Positions 7,266-15,871 of a DNA stretch of 31,456 bases are shown here, one piece after another (the first letter of the stretch is position 1; each line of letters starts with the position of its first letter). Below the pieces are notes generated by a model. That model had not been told where the DNA came from and searched no databases. It saw nothing but the letters and a program-made list of their open reading frames with translations. The translations under genes and the position numbers were made by a program. Source of the DNA: Halieaceae bacterium UBA5085 (GTDB lineage: Bacteria; Pseudomonadota; Gammaproteobacteria; Pseudomonadales; Halieaceae); assembly GCA_002414665.1 (NCBI GenBank), contig DIAF01000037.1, forward strand, positions 363 to 31,818, given 5' to 3'.

Positions 7266-9538
7266 TTCGTGTATTCCCACCAGGGGGGCAGCAATGCGCG
7301 CCAGACAGGATCGGCATAACGCGCATCGACCAGCAATGCCTTGCCGCGGTCGCTTGCGGTGCGCACCACACGGCCCAGCGCCTGACTGACCTTTTGCGCG
7401 GCCGGGTACTGGTAGGCGTAGGCAAAGCCATTCCCGTAGCGGCTGCCAAACAGCTGCCGCAGCTGCTCGTTGCCGGCACTCACCTGCGGCAGGCCGACGC
7501 CCACGATCACCACGCTGTGTAGCTCATCCCCGGGCAGGTCGATACCCTCGCCAAAGGCACCGCCCAGAACGCAGAATGCCGCTACATCCCGCGCCTGCTG
7601 CAGCAGCGGCAACAGTTCCGCGCCACCCGCGGCATGCCGGCCCTGCACCCAGCGCTGACGCCCGGCGGGCCAACCCTGTTCCAGCATCTGCTGCAGGCAG
7701 TCCTCCAGATAGCGGTACGAGGGGAAGTACAGCAGGCAGTTGCCGGGCACGCTGTCCAGCCATTCTCGCAGCAGGGTGGCCAGTGCCGGCAAGCTTGCGG
7801 CGCGCTGTTGCAGACGGGTATCCACGTGCGAGGCGATCTGCACCTGCAGCTGGTCCCGGGTGAAAGGGGAGGGCGCGCACCAGGCCACCGCCGCAGGTGT
7901 AAGACCCAGCGTATCCAGTGCCCACTGCTGCGGGCTGAGCGTGGCGGAAAATACCACCAGCGCATGCATGGCCTGCTGGCGCAGGGCCAGCAGCCGCGAG
8001 GGTTCCAGGCAATGTACCCGCAACAACAAACCCTGGGGGCCGGCACCCCGCTCAAGTTCCAGCCGGAACTCGCTACCCCAGCACTCCAGCAGGCGCTGCC
8101 ACTGCAGCGCAACGAAGTACAGGTCGCGCAGGGCAGGGCGGGCCTGCAACACAAACGCGTCCAGCGCCTGCGCTGCGTTCACCGCCTCCACGAACTCGCC
8201 CAACACCCTGCCCAGTGGCTCCGGCACGTCCCCCAGCCAGTGACTGGGGGACACCCACCCCGCCAGTTTCAACAGCGCCAGCAACTGGCGATTGAGCCGG
8301 TCCAGTACCCGCCGCAGGTCCCCAGAGGCCTCGCGACGGGCCGCCATCACCAGCGCCTTGGGCAGCTCGGCACCATACATGCCACGCGCCCGGTCGGGCA
8401 GGCCGTGTGCCTCGTCCAGCAGTACCGACCAGCGTCCACCGCTGGCGGTCAGGTGCTCAGCGAGGTTCGCGGTGGGGCTGAACACGTGGTGGACATCTGC
8501 AACAATGACATCCACCCAGGGCACCAGGTCCAGGCTGAGCTGGTAAGGGCATACCGAGTGACGCCCGGCAATCCCGGCCAGCGCTTCGCGCCCCAGTAGA
8601 GGCGCCTGCAGCGCCTCCTGCAGGGCTGCGGGCAGACGGTCGTAGTAGCCGCGCGCGTAGGGGCAGTCATCTCCGTGGCAGGCTTTTCCCGGTGCCAGGC
8701 AGGCCTGCTCCTTCGCCGTGAGGCTGAGCGCGTTGCCGCCGTAGCCCGCTGCCACAAAACGCTGCATGGCCTGTTCCGCGGCGCGGCGCCCGCTGATACG
8801 GGTCGTGGCAAAGACGACGCTGTCATGGCGGCCGGTGCCCAGGGCCTTGAGGGCGGGGTACAGCACGGCGGCGGTCTTGCCGATGCCGGTGGGCGCCTCC
8901 AGCAATAGTTGACCGGCCTGATGTATGCACTTGTACACGCGCTCGGAAAGCTCGCGCTGGCCCGCCCTGAACTGCGCGTGGGGGAACGCCAGCGCCGTGA
9001 GGCTGGCATCGCGCCGCAGGCGGCGCTGCGCCACCTGCGCCAGCCACTGGCCATAGCGCAGAAGGGTATCCTGCAGGAAGTCATCCAGCTCTTCGCGACT
9101 GTAGTCCTGCCGCAGCGGGTGCTCCTCGTCCGTATCCAACTGCAGCCAGGTCAGCTGCACTGACAGACCGGGCAAATCCTCACTGGCTGCAATCAATGCC
9201 GCGTACAGCCTGCCCTGGGCCAGGTGCAGGCGCGTGACCGCAGGTGGGATACGGGACGGGTCAATCCGACAGGTCTTGATTTCCTCCACCAGTCTCTGCT
9301 CGCTGTCATAACCATCCGCGCGACCAGAGACCAACAGCGCCGGTAGCTCTGCCGTACCCTGCCAGGCAAGCTGCACGGGAAACTCCGCGCGGTAGCTGGC
9401 TGGACGACGACGATAGATACGCTGGTGCCCTTCAATCCCCTGCTGGCCCGTGGGAGCAGGCGTAAAGCGGTGGTCGATGTCACCGCTGCGATGACAGAAC
9501 AGCGCCAGTTCGCGCACGTTGACGCGGTGCTCAGCCAT
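7238..9538 (-). CDS. XPD/DinG-family helicase with N-terminal RecB/Cas4-like nuclease domain
   Basis: A 766-residue fusion. Residues 1 to about 130 carry a PD-(D/E)XK nuclease core of the RecB/Cas4 kind: G34-H38, GRAD with D75, EEIK with E86 and K88, and Q108xxxY112. The rest is an iron-sulphur superfamily 2 helicase: Walker A EAPTGIGKTA near 200, then a cysteine set (CLAPGKACHGDDC and later HSVCPYQ) suited to a 4Fe-4S cluster, then the DEAH box LLDEAHGLPD. Motifs V and VI are GGAFGEGIDLP and QALGRVVRTA. I choose ATG 9538 over the further-upstream start at 9628, because the nuclease fold begins there and ATGGCTGA overlaps the stop of the upstream FAN1-like gene. It probably unwinds and trims branched DNA together with that nuclease. 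Confidence 0.9.
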   Translation of the reverse strand: MAEHRVNVRELALFCHRSGDIDHRFTPAPTGQQGIEGHQRIYRRRPASYRAEFPVQLAWQGTAELPALLVSGRADGYDSEQRLVEEIKTCRIDPSRIPPAVTRLHLAQGRLYAALIAASEDLPGLSVQLTWLQLDTDEEHPLRQDYSREELDDFLQDTLLRYGQWLAQVAQRRLRRDASLTALAFPHAQFRAGQRELSERVYKCIHQAGQLLLEAPTGIGKTAAVLYPALKALGTGRHDSVVFATTRISGRRAAEQAMQRFVAAGYGGNALSLTAKEQACLAPGKACHGDDCPYARGYYDRLPAALQEALQAPLLGREALAGIAGRHSVCPYQLSLDLVPWVDVIVADVHHVFSPTANLAEHLTASGGRWSVLLDEAHGLPDRARGMYGAELPKALVMAARREASGDLRRVLDRLNRQLLALLKLAGWVSPSHWLGDVPEPLGRVLGEFVEAVNAAQALDAFVLQARPALRDLYFVALQWQRLLECWGSEFRLELERGAGPQGLLLRVHCLEPSRLLALRQQAMHALVVFSATLSPQQWALDTLGLTPAAVAWCAPSPFTRDQLQVQIASHVDTRLQQRAASLPALATLLREWLDSVPGNCLLYFPSYRYLEDCLQQMLEQGWPAGRQRWVQGRHAAGGAELLPLLQQARDVAAFCVLGGAFGEGIDLPGDELHSVVIVGVGLPQVSAGNEQLRQLFGSRYGNGFAYAYQYPAAQKVSQALGRVVRTASDRGKALLVDARYADPVWRALLPPWWEYTNYPVTAGGR

Positions 9539-11216
9539 CGGACCACACCACCCGCGCCACCTTCGCCGGTATGCCCTGATCCCCGAAGAACTGCAACCAG
9601 CGCCGTTGACCGTGCTGCAACTGGTCACCCGGCCCTTTTACCTCCACCAGGCAATAGGCGCCGGGGCCATCACCGAGGGCGATGAGGTCGGGGAAGCCGC
9701 GCCGGTTTTCACCCGGGTCGAACAAGATGCGCTCCCAGACCGCGAGCAGGTGCTCCCGCGGCACACAGGCGGTTACCCGCGCCAGAAAATCGGCGCGCAA
9801 TAGCGGCCAGCTGACCCAGCGACACTGGTAACCCTCGTAGCGCTCCAGCGCAGCCTGCAACTCGGCAGCGAGATCACCCGTGGCCAGCTCGCGCAGGCGG
9901 CGCGCCAGCGCCGCCTGCCTGCGGGTGCGAAACTCGGCCTGGTACATGTCTGCGGGCACGGCCTGGAAGGGGTTGTGGAAAGCGCCGGGCACCGGCGCAA
10001 AAATCTGCTCCCAGAAGGCAAGCCCGAACAGGCTGTTGAACAGGCTGTTCTCCACATAGTGCACCGAGTCCCACTCGCCATCGGCGAGATGCTCGGCCAC
10101 CGCGATCTCTACCCGTGTCTCTGTCTGCGGCAACGCCAGGTCCAGCACCGGCACCGCCTGACGCCTGCGCGGAGTCGGGGGCACACCGAGTTGGCGCTGC
10201 AGCCGCGGCAGAATGCGCCGGGCCGCGTCGCGCTCCTCTTCACACCAGGGGCTTTGCAACAGCTCCGTACACGCATCCTGCGCCTCCTGCCAGCATCCGC
10301 GCTGCTCCAGCACACGGACGAGTCGCTCCCGCGCCGGGTGCAGCTGGCTGCGCTGGTAGAGCCGTCCGGCCAGCGTCCAGTCGCCGCTGCGCTCAAGATT
10401 GCGCCCCAGCCGATTGCACAGCAGCCAGTAGCGTCGCTCACTGGTGGCGTGGCGCGGCGGGGTGTCGAGCAAGGCCTCAGCCAGTGCGGTGAAGTCCTCC
10501 GCCTCCCCGGCTTGTTCCGCCAGCCAGTGCCTGTCTGCCAATTCGCCCAGTTGCCGGTACTCGTCCACCGCTTCGCGGCAGGGAAAGCGTCGCTGCGCGC
10601 GGGTCAGTGTGTACGGAAAGTAGCGGTTGATACCCAGATCGCTGAGCACGAAGTCGGTAAGCGTTTGTCGCCGGTTACCGAAGAACAGCAGCTGGAACAG
10701 GCCGACCGTATCCACACCCAGCGGGGCAACCAGTCGCTCGCCGGTTGCGGCGCACAGCGCCTGCAGTGAATTGGCCACCGGCTCAGCCAGCGCCTCTACC
10801 GCCGTCACCCATTGCGCCTTGCTGCGTTGTGCAGCTGCGGGCAAGCGGTCCCGGAAGGCGCGGCGCCACTCGGGCAGAGTGAACAGGCGGTCCAGATCCT
10901 GCAGCTGCAGCGACTCCTCGCTCGCCTCCTGCGGTAACAGCAGCAGATCGCGTGCGTGCAGTTCAGCCAGCGGTGCTTCAACAGGGCCGATTTCCGGATA
11001 ATCCAGCCTGTTCACGCGAAACCACGGGCCAACGCGAGAAACGAGCCTGACGTAGAGACACTGGGCCGGCTCCGAAGCCGCACGCCACTGTGCCAGCCAG
11101 GCGCGCTCTGCGGGCTGCAACAGATCACCGTAGAGTGTTTCTACTGTATCGCACAGGTGCTGGAAATTGTCGCGATAGTAGCGGGGAGCCAACACCTGGG
11201 GCTCGGGCGTGGCCAC
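9531..11216 (-). CDS. FAN1-type VRR-NUC structure-specific nuclease
   Basis: A 561-residue protein matching the bacterial homologue of FANCD2/FANCI-associated nuclease 1 studied in Pseudomonas aeruginosa (about the same length). The C-terminal VRR-NUC domain carries GFPDLIALGDG, YCLVEVKGPGD and HGQRRWLQFF. This gives catalytic D510, E525 and K527, a constant three-residue shift from the P. aeruginosa residues D507, E522 and K524 as I recall them. An upstream conserved block, YVENSLFNSLFGLAFWEQIFAPVPGAFHNPFQ, holds the additional metal-binding glutamate. FAN1 enzymes cut 5' flaps and can unhook DNA interstrand crosslinks. The GTG start at 11216 lies six bases after the stop of the EamA gene, and the stop overlaps the helicase start. 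Confidence 0.92.
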   Translation of the reverse strand: MATPEPQVLAPRYYRDNFQHLCDTVETLYGDLLQPAERAWLAQWRAASEPAQCLYVRLVSRVGPWFRVNRLDYPEIGPVEAPLAELHARDLLLLPQEASEESLQLQDLDRLFTLPEWRRAFRDRLPAAAQRSKAQWVTAVEALAEPVANSLQALCAATGERLVAPLGVDTVGLFQLLFFGNRRQTLTDFVLSDLGINRYFPYTLTRAQRRFPCREAVDEYRQLGELADRHWLAEQAGEAEDFTALAEALLDTPPRHATSERRYWLLCNRLGRNLERSGDWTLAGRLYQRSQLHPARERLVRVLEQRGCWQEAQDACTELLQSPWCEEERDAARRILPRLQRQLGVPPTPRRRQAVPVLDLALPQTETRVEIAVAEHLADGEWDSVHYVENSLFNSLFGLAFWEQIFAPVPGAFHNPFQAVPADMYQAEFRTRRQAALARRLRELATGDLAAELQAALERYEGYQCRWVSWPLLRADFLARVTACVPREHLLAVWERILFDPGENRRGFPDLIALGDGPGAYCLVEVKGPGDQLQHGQRRWLQFFGDQGIPAKVARVVWSDG

Positions 11217-11222
11217 TGCGAT

Positions 11223-12122
11223 CTAGGCCTCGCGGGGCGCGGTCGTGCCGCCCGCCTGCTGCAGCAGCACGCCGGGGATAATCAATGCCAGCCCGACCAG
11301 TGTCGCCGGGTGAATGGTCTCGTCGAGCACGGTCGCGATAAAGACCAGCGAAAACAGCGGCGACAGGAAGATCAGGTTGCCGATCCGCGCCACCGAACTG
11401 GTCAGGCGCAGGGCGCTGGACCAGAGCGCGAAGGTGATTCCCATCTCGAACAGACCCACATACAGGGCCGCCAGCAGCCCGCCGGTGCTGCCGGTGGAGA
11501 GTGTTGAAAACAGGCTGCACACCAGCCATGCCGCGGGAGTGGCCAACAGGAAATTCAGACACAGGCTGACCAGCGGGTCGCCCTGGTTGCGAGTATTGAG
11601 GATCCAGTACAGCGCCCAGACCAGGGTGCTGCCCAGCGCCAGCGCCACCCCGGGCAGGCTGCTGAACTGCAGGGTAAAGGGCTGGCCCTGGGTGGCGATA
11701 ATCACCACGCCGCTGTAGCCGAGGGCCACCGCGAGTAGATCACGGCGTCCCAGACGCTGCCCGAGCAGCGGCACCGCCAGCAGGGCCAGTGTGATGGCCC
11801 AGGTGTAATTGATGGTCTGTGCCTGCTGCGCCGGCAACAGCGCATAGGCGTGCAGCAGCACCAGGTAGTAGAGCAGCGGGTTGATCGCCGCCAGCACCAG
11901 GAAATAGCCGGGGCGCTCGCGCAGCGACCGCCACAGTTGCCGCTGCCGACCCTGCCAACAGACAATCGCCAGCAGCGCCAGCGCGGAGGCGGACACCGAC
12001 CAGGCGACCAGCTGGAACACATCCAGCTCACGCAGGGCGAGTTTGAAGGCAGTGGCCGCGGTGGACCACAGCAGGACCGCGCTCAGCCCCAGATAAAGCG
12101 CCTTGCGATCGTTACTCACCAC
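11223..12122 (-). CDS. EamA/DMT-family transporter
   Basis: A 299-residue integral membrane protein of the drug/metabolite transporter superfamily, with about ten hydrophobic segments in two repeated EamA halves. The first half opens with LYLGLSAVLLWSTAATAFKLALRELDVF, and the second has the pattern ALALGSTLVWALYWILNTRN. The C-terminal half includes RIGNLIFLSPLFSLVFIATVLDE, typical of the family. The substrate is unknown; relatives export amino acids or other metabolites. Translation starts at one of two adjacent GTG codons (12122 or 12119). It is followed after six bases by the FAN1-like gene, so it may be first in a three-gene operon. There is no obvious functional link to DNA repair. Confidence 0.85.
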   Translation of the reverse strand: MVSNDRKALYLGLSAVLLWSTAATAFKLALRELDVFQLVAWSVSASALALLAIVCWQGRQRQLWRSLRERPGYFLVLAAINPLLYYLVLLHAYALLPAQQAQTINYTWAITLALLAVPLLGQRLGRRDLLAVALGYSGVVIIATQGQPFTLQFSSLPGVALALGSTLVWALYWILNTRNQGDPLVSLCLNFLLATPAAWLVCSLFSTLSTGSTGGLLAALYVGLFEMGITFALWSSALRLTSSVARIGNLIFLSPLFSLVFIATVLDETIHPATLVGLALIIPGVLLQQAGGTTAPREA

Positions 12123-12246
12123 CGTGTTGCCATCGCTGTATTCCCCCTGCCGCCGTTGCCCGCACTGTACCCAAGCCCTAGTTTAAGGCATTCTTCAGCC
12201 CTGATGACGCCCGATCAGTGCCTGCCGCAGCAACACGAGAGCCCCC

Positions 12247-13725
12247 TTGAGCGACCAGACCCCTGACTATCGCCCGTTGACTACTGGCCTTGCACTGGCG
12301 CCAGTGATCTTCCTGACCCTGCTGCTGGCGGCATCGGTCTATCTGTTCGGCGCGGACTCCTCCTACGGCGCCAACCAGATCGCGCTGCTGCTCGCGGCCT
12401 GTGTGGCAGCACTGGTCGGCAAGCGCATCGGGCTCACCTGGCACGCGACCCAGGAAGGCATTATCCACGGTATTTCCGTGGGGCTGGGACCTACGCTTAT
12501 CCTGCTCGCGGTAGGCATGCTGATCGGCACCTGGATTCTGTCGGGCACCGTGCCCGCCATGATCTACTATGGCGTCGAGATACTCAATCCGTCGGTGTTT
12601 TACGCCGCCAGTGCAGCCATCTGCGCCATCGTGGCAGTCAGTATCGGCAGCTCCTGGACCGTTGCTGGCACCCTGGGTATCGGACTCATGGGTATCGCCG
12701 GCAGCTTCGGCCTGTCGCCGGCCATCACCGCCGGCGCGATCGTGTCCGGCGCCTACTTCGGCGACAAGCTGTCCCCCATGTCCGACACTACCAACCTGGC
12801 GGCGGCGGCCACCGGGGTGGACCTGTTCGACCACATTCGCCACATGCTGTGGACCACCGTGCCCGGGTTTGCACTGGCACTGCTGGCCTTCCTGCTGATC
12901 GGCGGCGGCGAGGCCGCAACCCCCGAAGAGATCGCCGCACTGCAGCAGAGCCTGATGCAGGAATTCAACATCGGCTGGTACCTGCTGCTGCCGCTGATGC
13001 TGATGCTGGGGCTGATTTACAAGCGCTTTCCGGCGTTTCCCTCGATCGTGGTCAGCGCCCTGGTGGGCGCTGTTTTCGCAGTGCTGTTCCAGCCACAGGC
13101 GGTACGCGAACTCGCGGGTGGCGCGGGGGAGCTCCACCAGGCTGCGTTGCTGCTGAAGGGCGTGTGGATCAGCCTGTTCGACGGCTACGTGGCCAACAGC
13201 GGCAACAGTTTCCTCGACGATCTGCTGAGCAAGGGCGGCATGAGCAGTATGCTCAATACGGTATGGCTGATCATCTGCGCGCTGGCGTTTGGCGGCGTGC
13301 TGGAGCGCACCGGCATCCTCGACCACCTGCTGCGCAAGATACTGCAGCGGGTGCACAGCGCGGCGGGCCTGGTGGGTGCTACGGTCGGCACCTGCATCGC
13401 CACCAACGTGCTGGCGGCAGACCAGTTCATATCCGTTGCCCTGCCAGGGCGCATGTTCCGGGATGAATATGCCCGTCGCGGGCTGTCGCGGCTCAATCTG
13501 TCGCGCACGCTGGAGGACTCGGCCACGCTGACCTCAGCGCTGATTCCCTGGAATACCTGCGGTGCCTACATGTCCGCCACGCTGGGTGTGGCCACCCTGA
13601 GCTACGCCCCCTTTGCCTTTTTCAACCTGCTCTGCCCGCTGCTGGCCATCACCTACGCCTTCTTCCATTTCGCGCAGAAGCCGCTGGAGCCGGGCCCAGC
13701 GCTCAGCCCCCGCCAGGCTGTGTAG
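12247..13725 (+). CDS. NhaC-type Na+/H+ antiporter
   Basis: A 492-residue polytopic membrane protein of the NhaC family (ion transporter superfamily). Visible features are a long first hydrophobic helix (TGLALAPVIFLTLLLAASVYLF), SIGSSWTVAGTLGIGLMGIAG near residues 133-153, GAIVSGAYFGDKLSPMSDTTNLAA near 164-187, and AFGGVLERTGILDHLL near 345-360. The block with DKLSPMSDTTNLA is a hallmark of the family. It probably expels Na+ in exchange for protons, or moves related substrates. The TTG at 12247 gives a normal N-terminus, though the upstream ribosome site is weak. It is divergent from the EamA gene, and the following thioesterase starts one base after its stop. Confidence 0.88.
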   Translation: MSDQTPDYRPLTTGLALAPVIFLTLLLAASVYLFGADSSYGANQIALLLAACVAALVGKRIGLTWHATQEGIIHGISVGLGPTLILLAVGMLIGTWILSGTVPAMIYYGVEILNPSVFYAASAAICAIVAVSIGSSWTVAGTLGIGLMGIAGSFGLSPAITAGAIVSGAYFGDKLSPMSDTTNLAAAATGVDLFDHIRHMLWTTVPGFALALLAFLLIGGGEAATPEEIAALQQSLMQEFNIGWYLLLPLMLMLGLIYKRFPAFPSIVVSALVGAVFAVLFQPQAVRELAGGAGELHQAALLLKGVWISLFDGYVANSGNSFLDDLLSKGGMSSMLNTVWLIICALAFGGVLERTGILDHLLRKILQRVHSAAGLVGATVGTCIATNVLAADQFISVALPGRMFRDEYARRGLSRLNLSRTLEDSATLTSALIPWNTCGAYMSATLGVATLSYAPFAFFNLLCPLLAITYAFFHFAQKPLEPGPALSPRQAV

Positions 13726-13726
13726 C

Positions 13727-14200
13727 ATGACCGTGCTGACCTGGGACTATCCGCAGCCGTTCACGCTCGAGACCGAGGTGACTGCTGCCGACATCGATGG
13801 CCTGCAACACACCAACAACACGGTGTATGTAAAATGGTGCGAGCAGGTCGCCTGGGCCCATTCGGTGCACCTGGGGCTGGACCTGGACAGCTATCGCCGG
13901 CTGGACCGGGCGATGGCCATCACCCACAGCGAATACGATTACCTGCAGGCTTCACGGGAGGGTGATGCGCTGATTGCCGGCACCTGGATAGTGGGCTGGG
14001 ACCGCCGGCTCACCATGGAGCGCCGCTTCCAGATTCAACGGCCGGCTGATGGTGCCACCCTACTGCGCGGCATGATGCGTTTCGCCTGCATCGAAATCAG
14101 CAGCGGGCGGCCGCGGCGCATGCCTCCCGAGTTTATCGCTGGCTACGGCCCGGCGGTCTGCCCGCCTCCCTCAGCTGCGCTCCCAGGAAAAGGCCAGTAA
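13727..14200 (+). CDS. Hotdog-fold acyl-CoA thioesterase (4HBT family)
   Basis: A 157-residue protein of the 4-hydroxybenzoyl-CoA thioesterase (YbgC-like) family. The active-site helix motif is ADIDGLQHTNNTVYVKWCEQVAW at about residues 21-43, corresponding to the family pattern D-x-x-G-H-x-N-N-x-x-Y. The following ITHSEYDYLQASREGDAL fits the typical beta-strand region. It should hydrolyse acyl-CoA or acyl-ACP thioesters; the substrate cannot be assigned. The ATG at 13727 lies one base after the nhaC-type stop, so the two are coupled. The last 30 bases overlap the 3' end of the convergent epmA. Confidence 0.87.
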   Translation: MTVLTWDYPQPFTLETEVTAADIDGLQHTNNTVYVKWCEQVAWAHSVHLGLDLDSYRRLDRAMAITHSEYDYLQASREGDALIAGTWIVGWDRRLTMERRFQIQRPADGATLLRGMMRFACIEISSGRPRRMPPEFIAGYGPAVCPPPSAALPGKGQ

Positions 14201-15130
14201 GCGCCGGATATCCGTCTCCCCGGTGGCCAGCATCAGCAACCGATCCAGCCCGAGCGCGACGCCACTGGCAGCCGGCAAGCCGTGTTCCAGAGCCGCGAGC
14301 AGAGCCTCATCCAGCGGCCGTGGCGACTGCCCCCAGGCCTCGCGCTGTCGGTTGTCTGCTTCGAAGCGAGCGCGCTGTTCTGCGGCATCGGCCAGTTCAT
14401 GGTAGCCGTTAGCCACTTCAACACCGTCGATGTACAACTCGAAACGCTCGCCGACGGTGTGCCCGTCGCGCTGCGCCAGTCGCGACAGCGCCGCCTGGCT
14501 GGCTGGATAGTCGTAGAGGAAGCACAGGCCCTGCTCCGCCAGCCAGGGTTCCACAGCGTGGGTCAACAGCAGGTCCAGCCAGAGATCGCGCCCACCCACC
14601 AGCGTGCCGGGGTCGGTCAGCTGACCCGCAGCGCGCTGTAACTCGGCGAGTTCAGCGGTAAACGGGTCCAGCTGCAGGCAGCGCTGGAACGCCTCGCGGT
14701 AGCTGAACGCCTGCCAGGGCCGCTCGCCCAGACAGCTGCACACCAAGGCCGCCACCTCGGCCATGAGGCCGTGATGATCCACGCCCGGGCGGTACCACTC
14801 CAGCAGGGTAAACTCTGGGTTGTGGCGACGCCCGGCTTCGCCGTCGCGAAATGCCTTGCAGATCTGGTAAATCGGCCCGCTGCCGACCGCCAGCAGCCGC
14901 TTCATGGCATACTCGGGGGATGTTTGCAGATAGCGCGGGCCCGCCGCCAGGGACTGCCCGTCCCGCACTATCAGGGGCTCGATCGCAGGGTCGGTAATAC
15001 CCCGGGAACACAGCAATGGCGTCTCGACTTCAAGTACGCCACGGGCGGCAAAAAAGTCGCGGATCGTCGCCAGCAGCCGGGCGCGCTGCCGCAACTGTTC
15101 CAGCGTCGCTCCGGGACGCCAGTCACTCAC
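14171..15130 (-). CDS. epmA: EF-P beta-lysine ligase (EpmA/PoxA)
   Basis: A 319-residue class II lysyl-tRNA-synthetase paralogue that attaches (R)-beta-lysine to elongation factor P. It keeps the synthetase core but lacks the anticodon-binding domain. Motifs are GVLEVETPLL, TSPEYAMKRLLAVG, motif 2 around FRDGEAGRRHNPEFTLLEWYRPG, ELYIDGVEVANGYHEL, and motif 3 GVALGLDRLLMLATG. The family is about 325 residues long. I take GTG at 15130 as start because it lies 22 bases after the efp stop and the fold begins at SDWRPGATLEQLRQRARLL; the frame reaches further upstream into efp without homology. It lies immediately downstream of efp on the same strand, which supports the assignment. Confidence 0.93.
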   Translation of the reverse strand: MSDWRPGATLEQLRQRARLLATIRDFFAARGVLEVETPLLCSRGITDPAIEPLIVRDGQSLAAGPRYLQTSPEYAMKRLLAVGSGPIYQICKAFRDGEAGRRHNPEFTLLEWYRPGVDHHGLMAEVAALVCSCLGERPWQAFSYREAFQRCLQLDPFTAELAELQRAAGQLTDPGTLVGGRDLWLDLLLTHAVEPWLAEQGLCFLYDYPASQAALSRLAQRDGHTVGERFELYIDGVEVANGYHELADAAEQRARFEADNRQREAWGQSPRPLDEALLAALEHGLPAASGVALGLDRLLMLATGETDIRRLLAFSWERS

Positions 15131-15152
15131 GGGCCAAGGCCGCGAGCGGGGC

Positions 15153-15722
15153 TTACTTGCTGACCCGGTTCTGGTACTCGCCGGTACGGGTATCAACGCG
15201 AATCACCTCACCGGTGGTGACGAACAGCGGCACCTTCACCACAGCGCCGGTGCTGAGCTTGGCCGGCTTGCTGCCGCCCTGCGCGGTATCACCCTTGAGA
15301 CCGGGGTCGGTTTCCACGATCTCCAGCTCGACAAAATTGGCCGGCGCAACCGACAGCGGCGAACCGTTGTACAGCGTGACCTCGCAGCTGTCCTGCTCCT
15401 TCAGCCAGAGGTAGGCATCGCCCACTGCCTTGGCATCGGCCTGATGCTGTTCGAAGGTGTCTGGCTCCATGAAATACCAGAACTCGCCGTCGGTATAGAG
15501 GTATTCCATGGTGCGGTCCATGACATCGGCGCCTTCCAGGCTTTCGCCGGATTTGAAGGTGCGCTCCCAGACGCGGCCGGTCTTCAGGTTGCGCATGCGC
15601 ACACGGTTGAAGGCCTGGCCTTTGCCCGGCTTCACAAACTCGTTCTCGAGAATGCTGCAGGGGTCGCCGTCCAGCATGACCTTGAGGCCTGGACGGAACT
15701 CGTTGGTAGAAAAATTCGCCAT
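15153..15722 (-). CDS. efp: Translation elongation factor P
   Basis: A 189-residue EF-P, which relieves ribosome stalling at consecutive prolines. The three-domain sequence begins MANFSTNEFRPGLKVMLDGDPCSILENEFVKPGKGQAF and ends FVTTGEVIRVDTRTGEYQNRVSK. K34 in KPGKGQ is the lysine modified by EpmA, encoded just downstream. The start is ATG 15722 rather than the upstream in-frame ATG at 15755, because the family begins here. A TATGAT element on the minus strand (15755-15760) could serve as its -10 box, although no clear -35 box accompanies it. Confidence 0.97.
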   Translation of the reverse strand: MANFSTNEFRPGLKVMLDGDPCSILENEFVKPGKGQAFNRVRMRNLKTGRVWERTFKSGESLEGADVMDRTMEYLYTDGEFWYFMEPDTFEQHQADAKAVGDAYLWLKEQDSCEVTLYNGSPLSVAPANFVELEIVETDPGLKGDTAQGGSKPAKLSTGAVVKVPLFVTTGEVIRVDTRTGEYQNRVSK

Positions 15723-15871
15723 GACAGGTATCACACTACTGGAAACAGGCGGCAATCATACCGTACCCGGCCGCTTACGGCGATATTGCAGTGGCGATTA
15801 ACGCCTCGTATGGGCTACTCTTGGTCACGTTTACCAGCAAACAAGGATGGGCGTGATGGGAGGCCAGCAGC

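Noticed and set aside
12178..13356. A 392-codon open frame on the minus strand opposite the NhaC-type antiporter
   Set aside because: It has a glutamine/histidine-rich low-complexity translation typical of antisense frames, and the plus strand encodes a clear membrane transporter.
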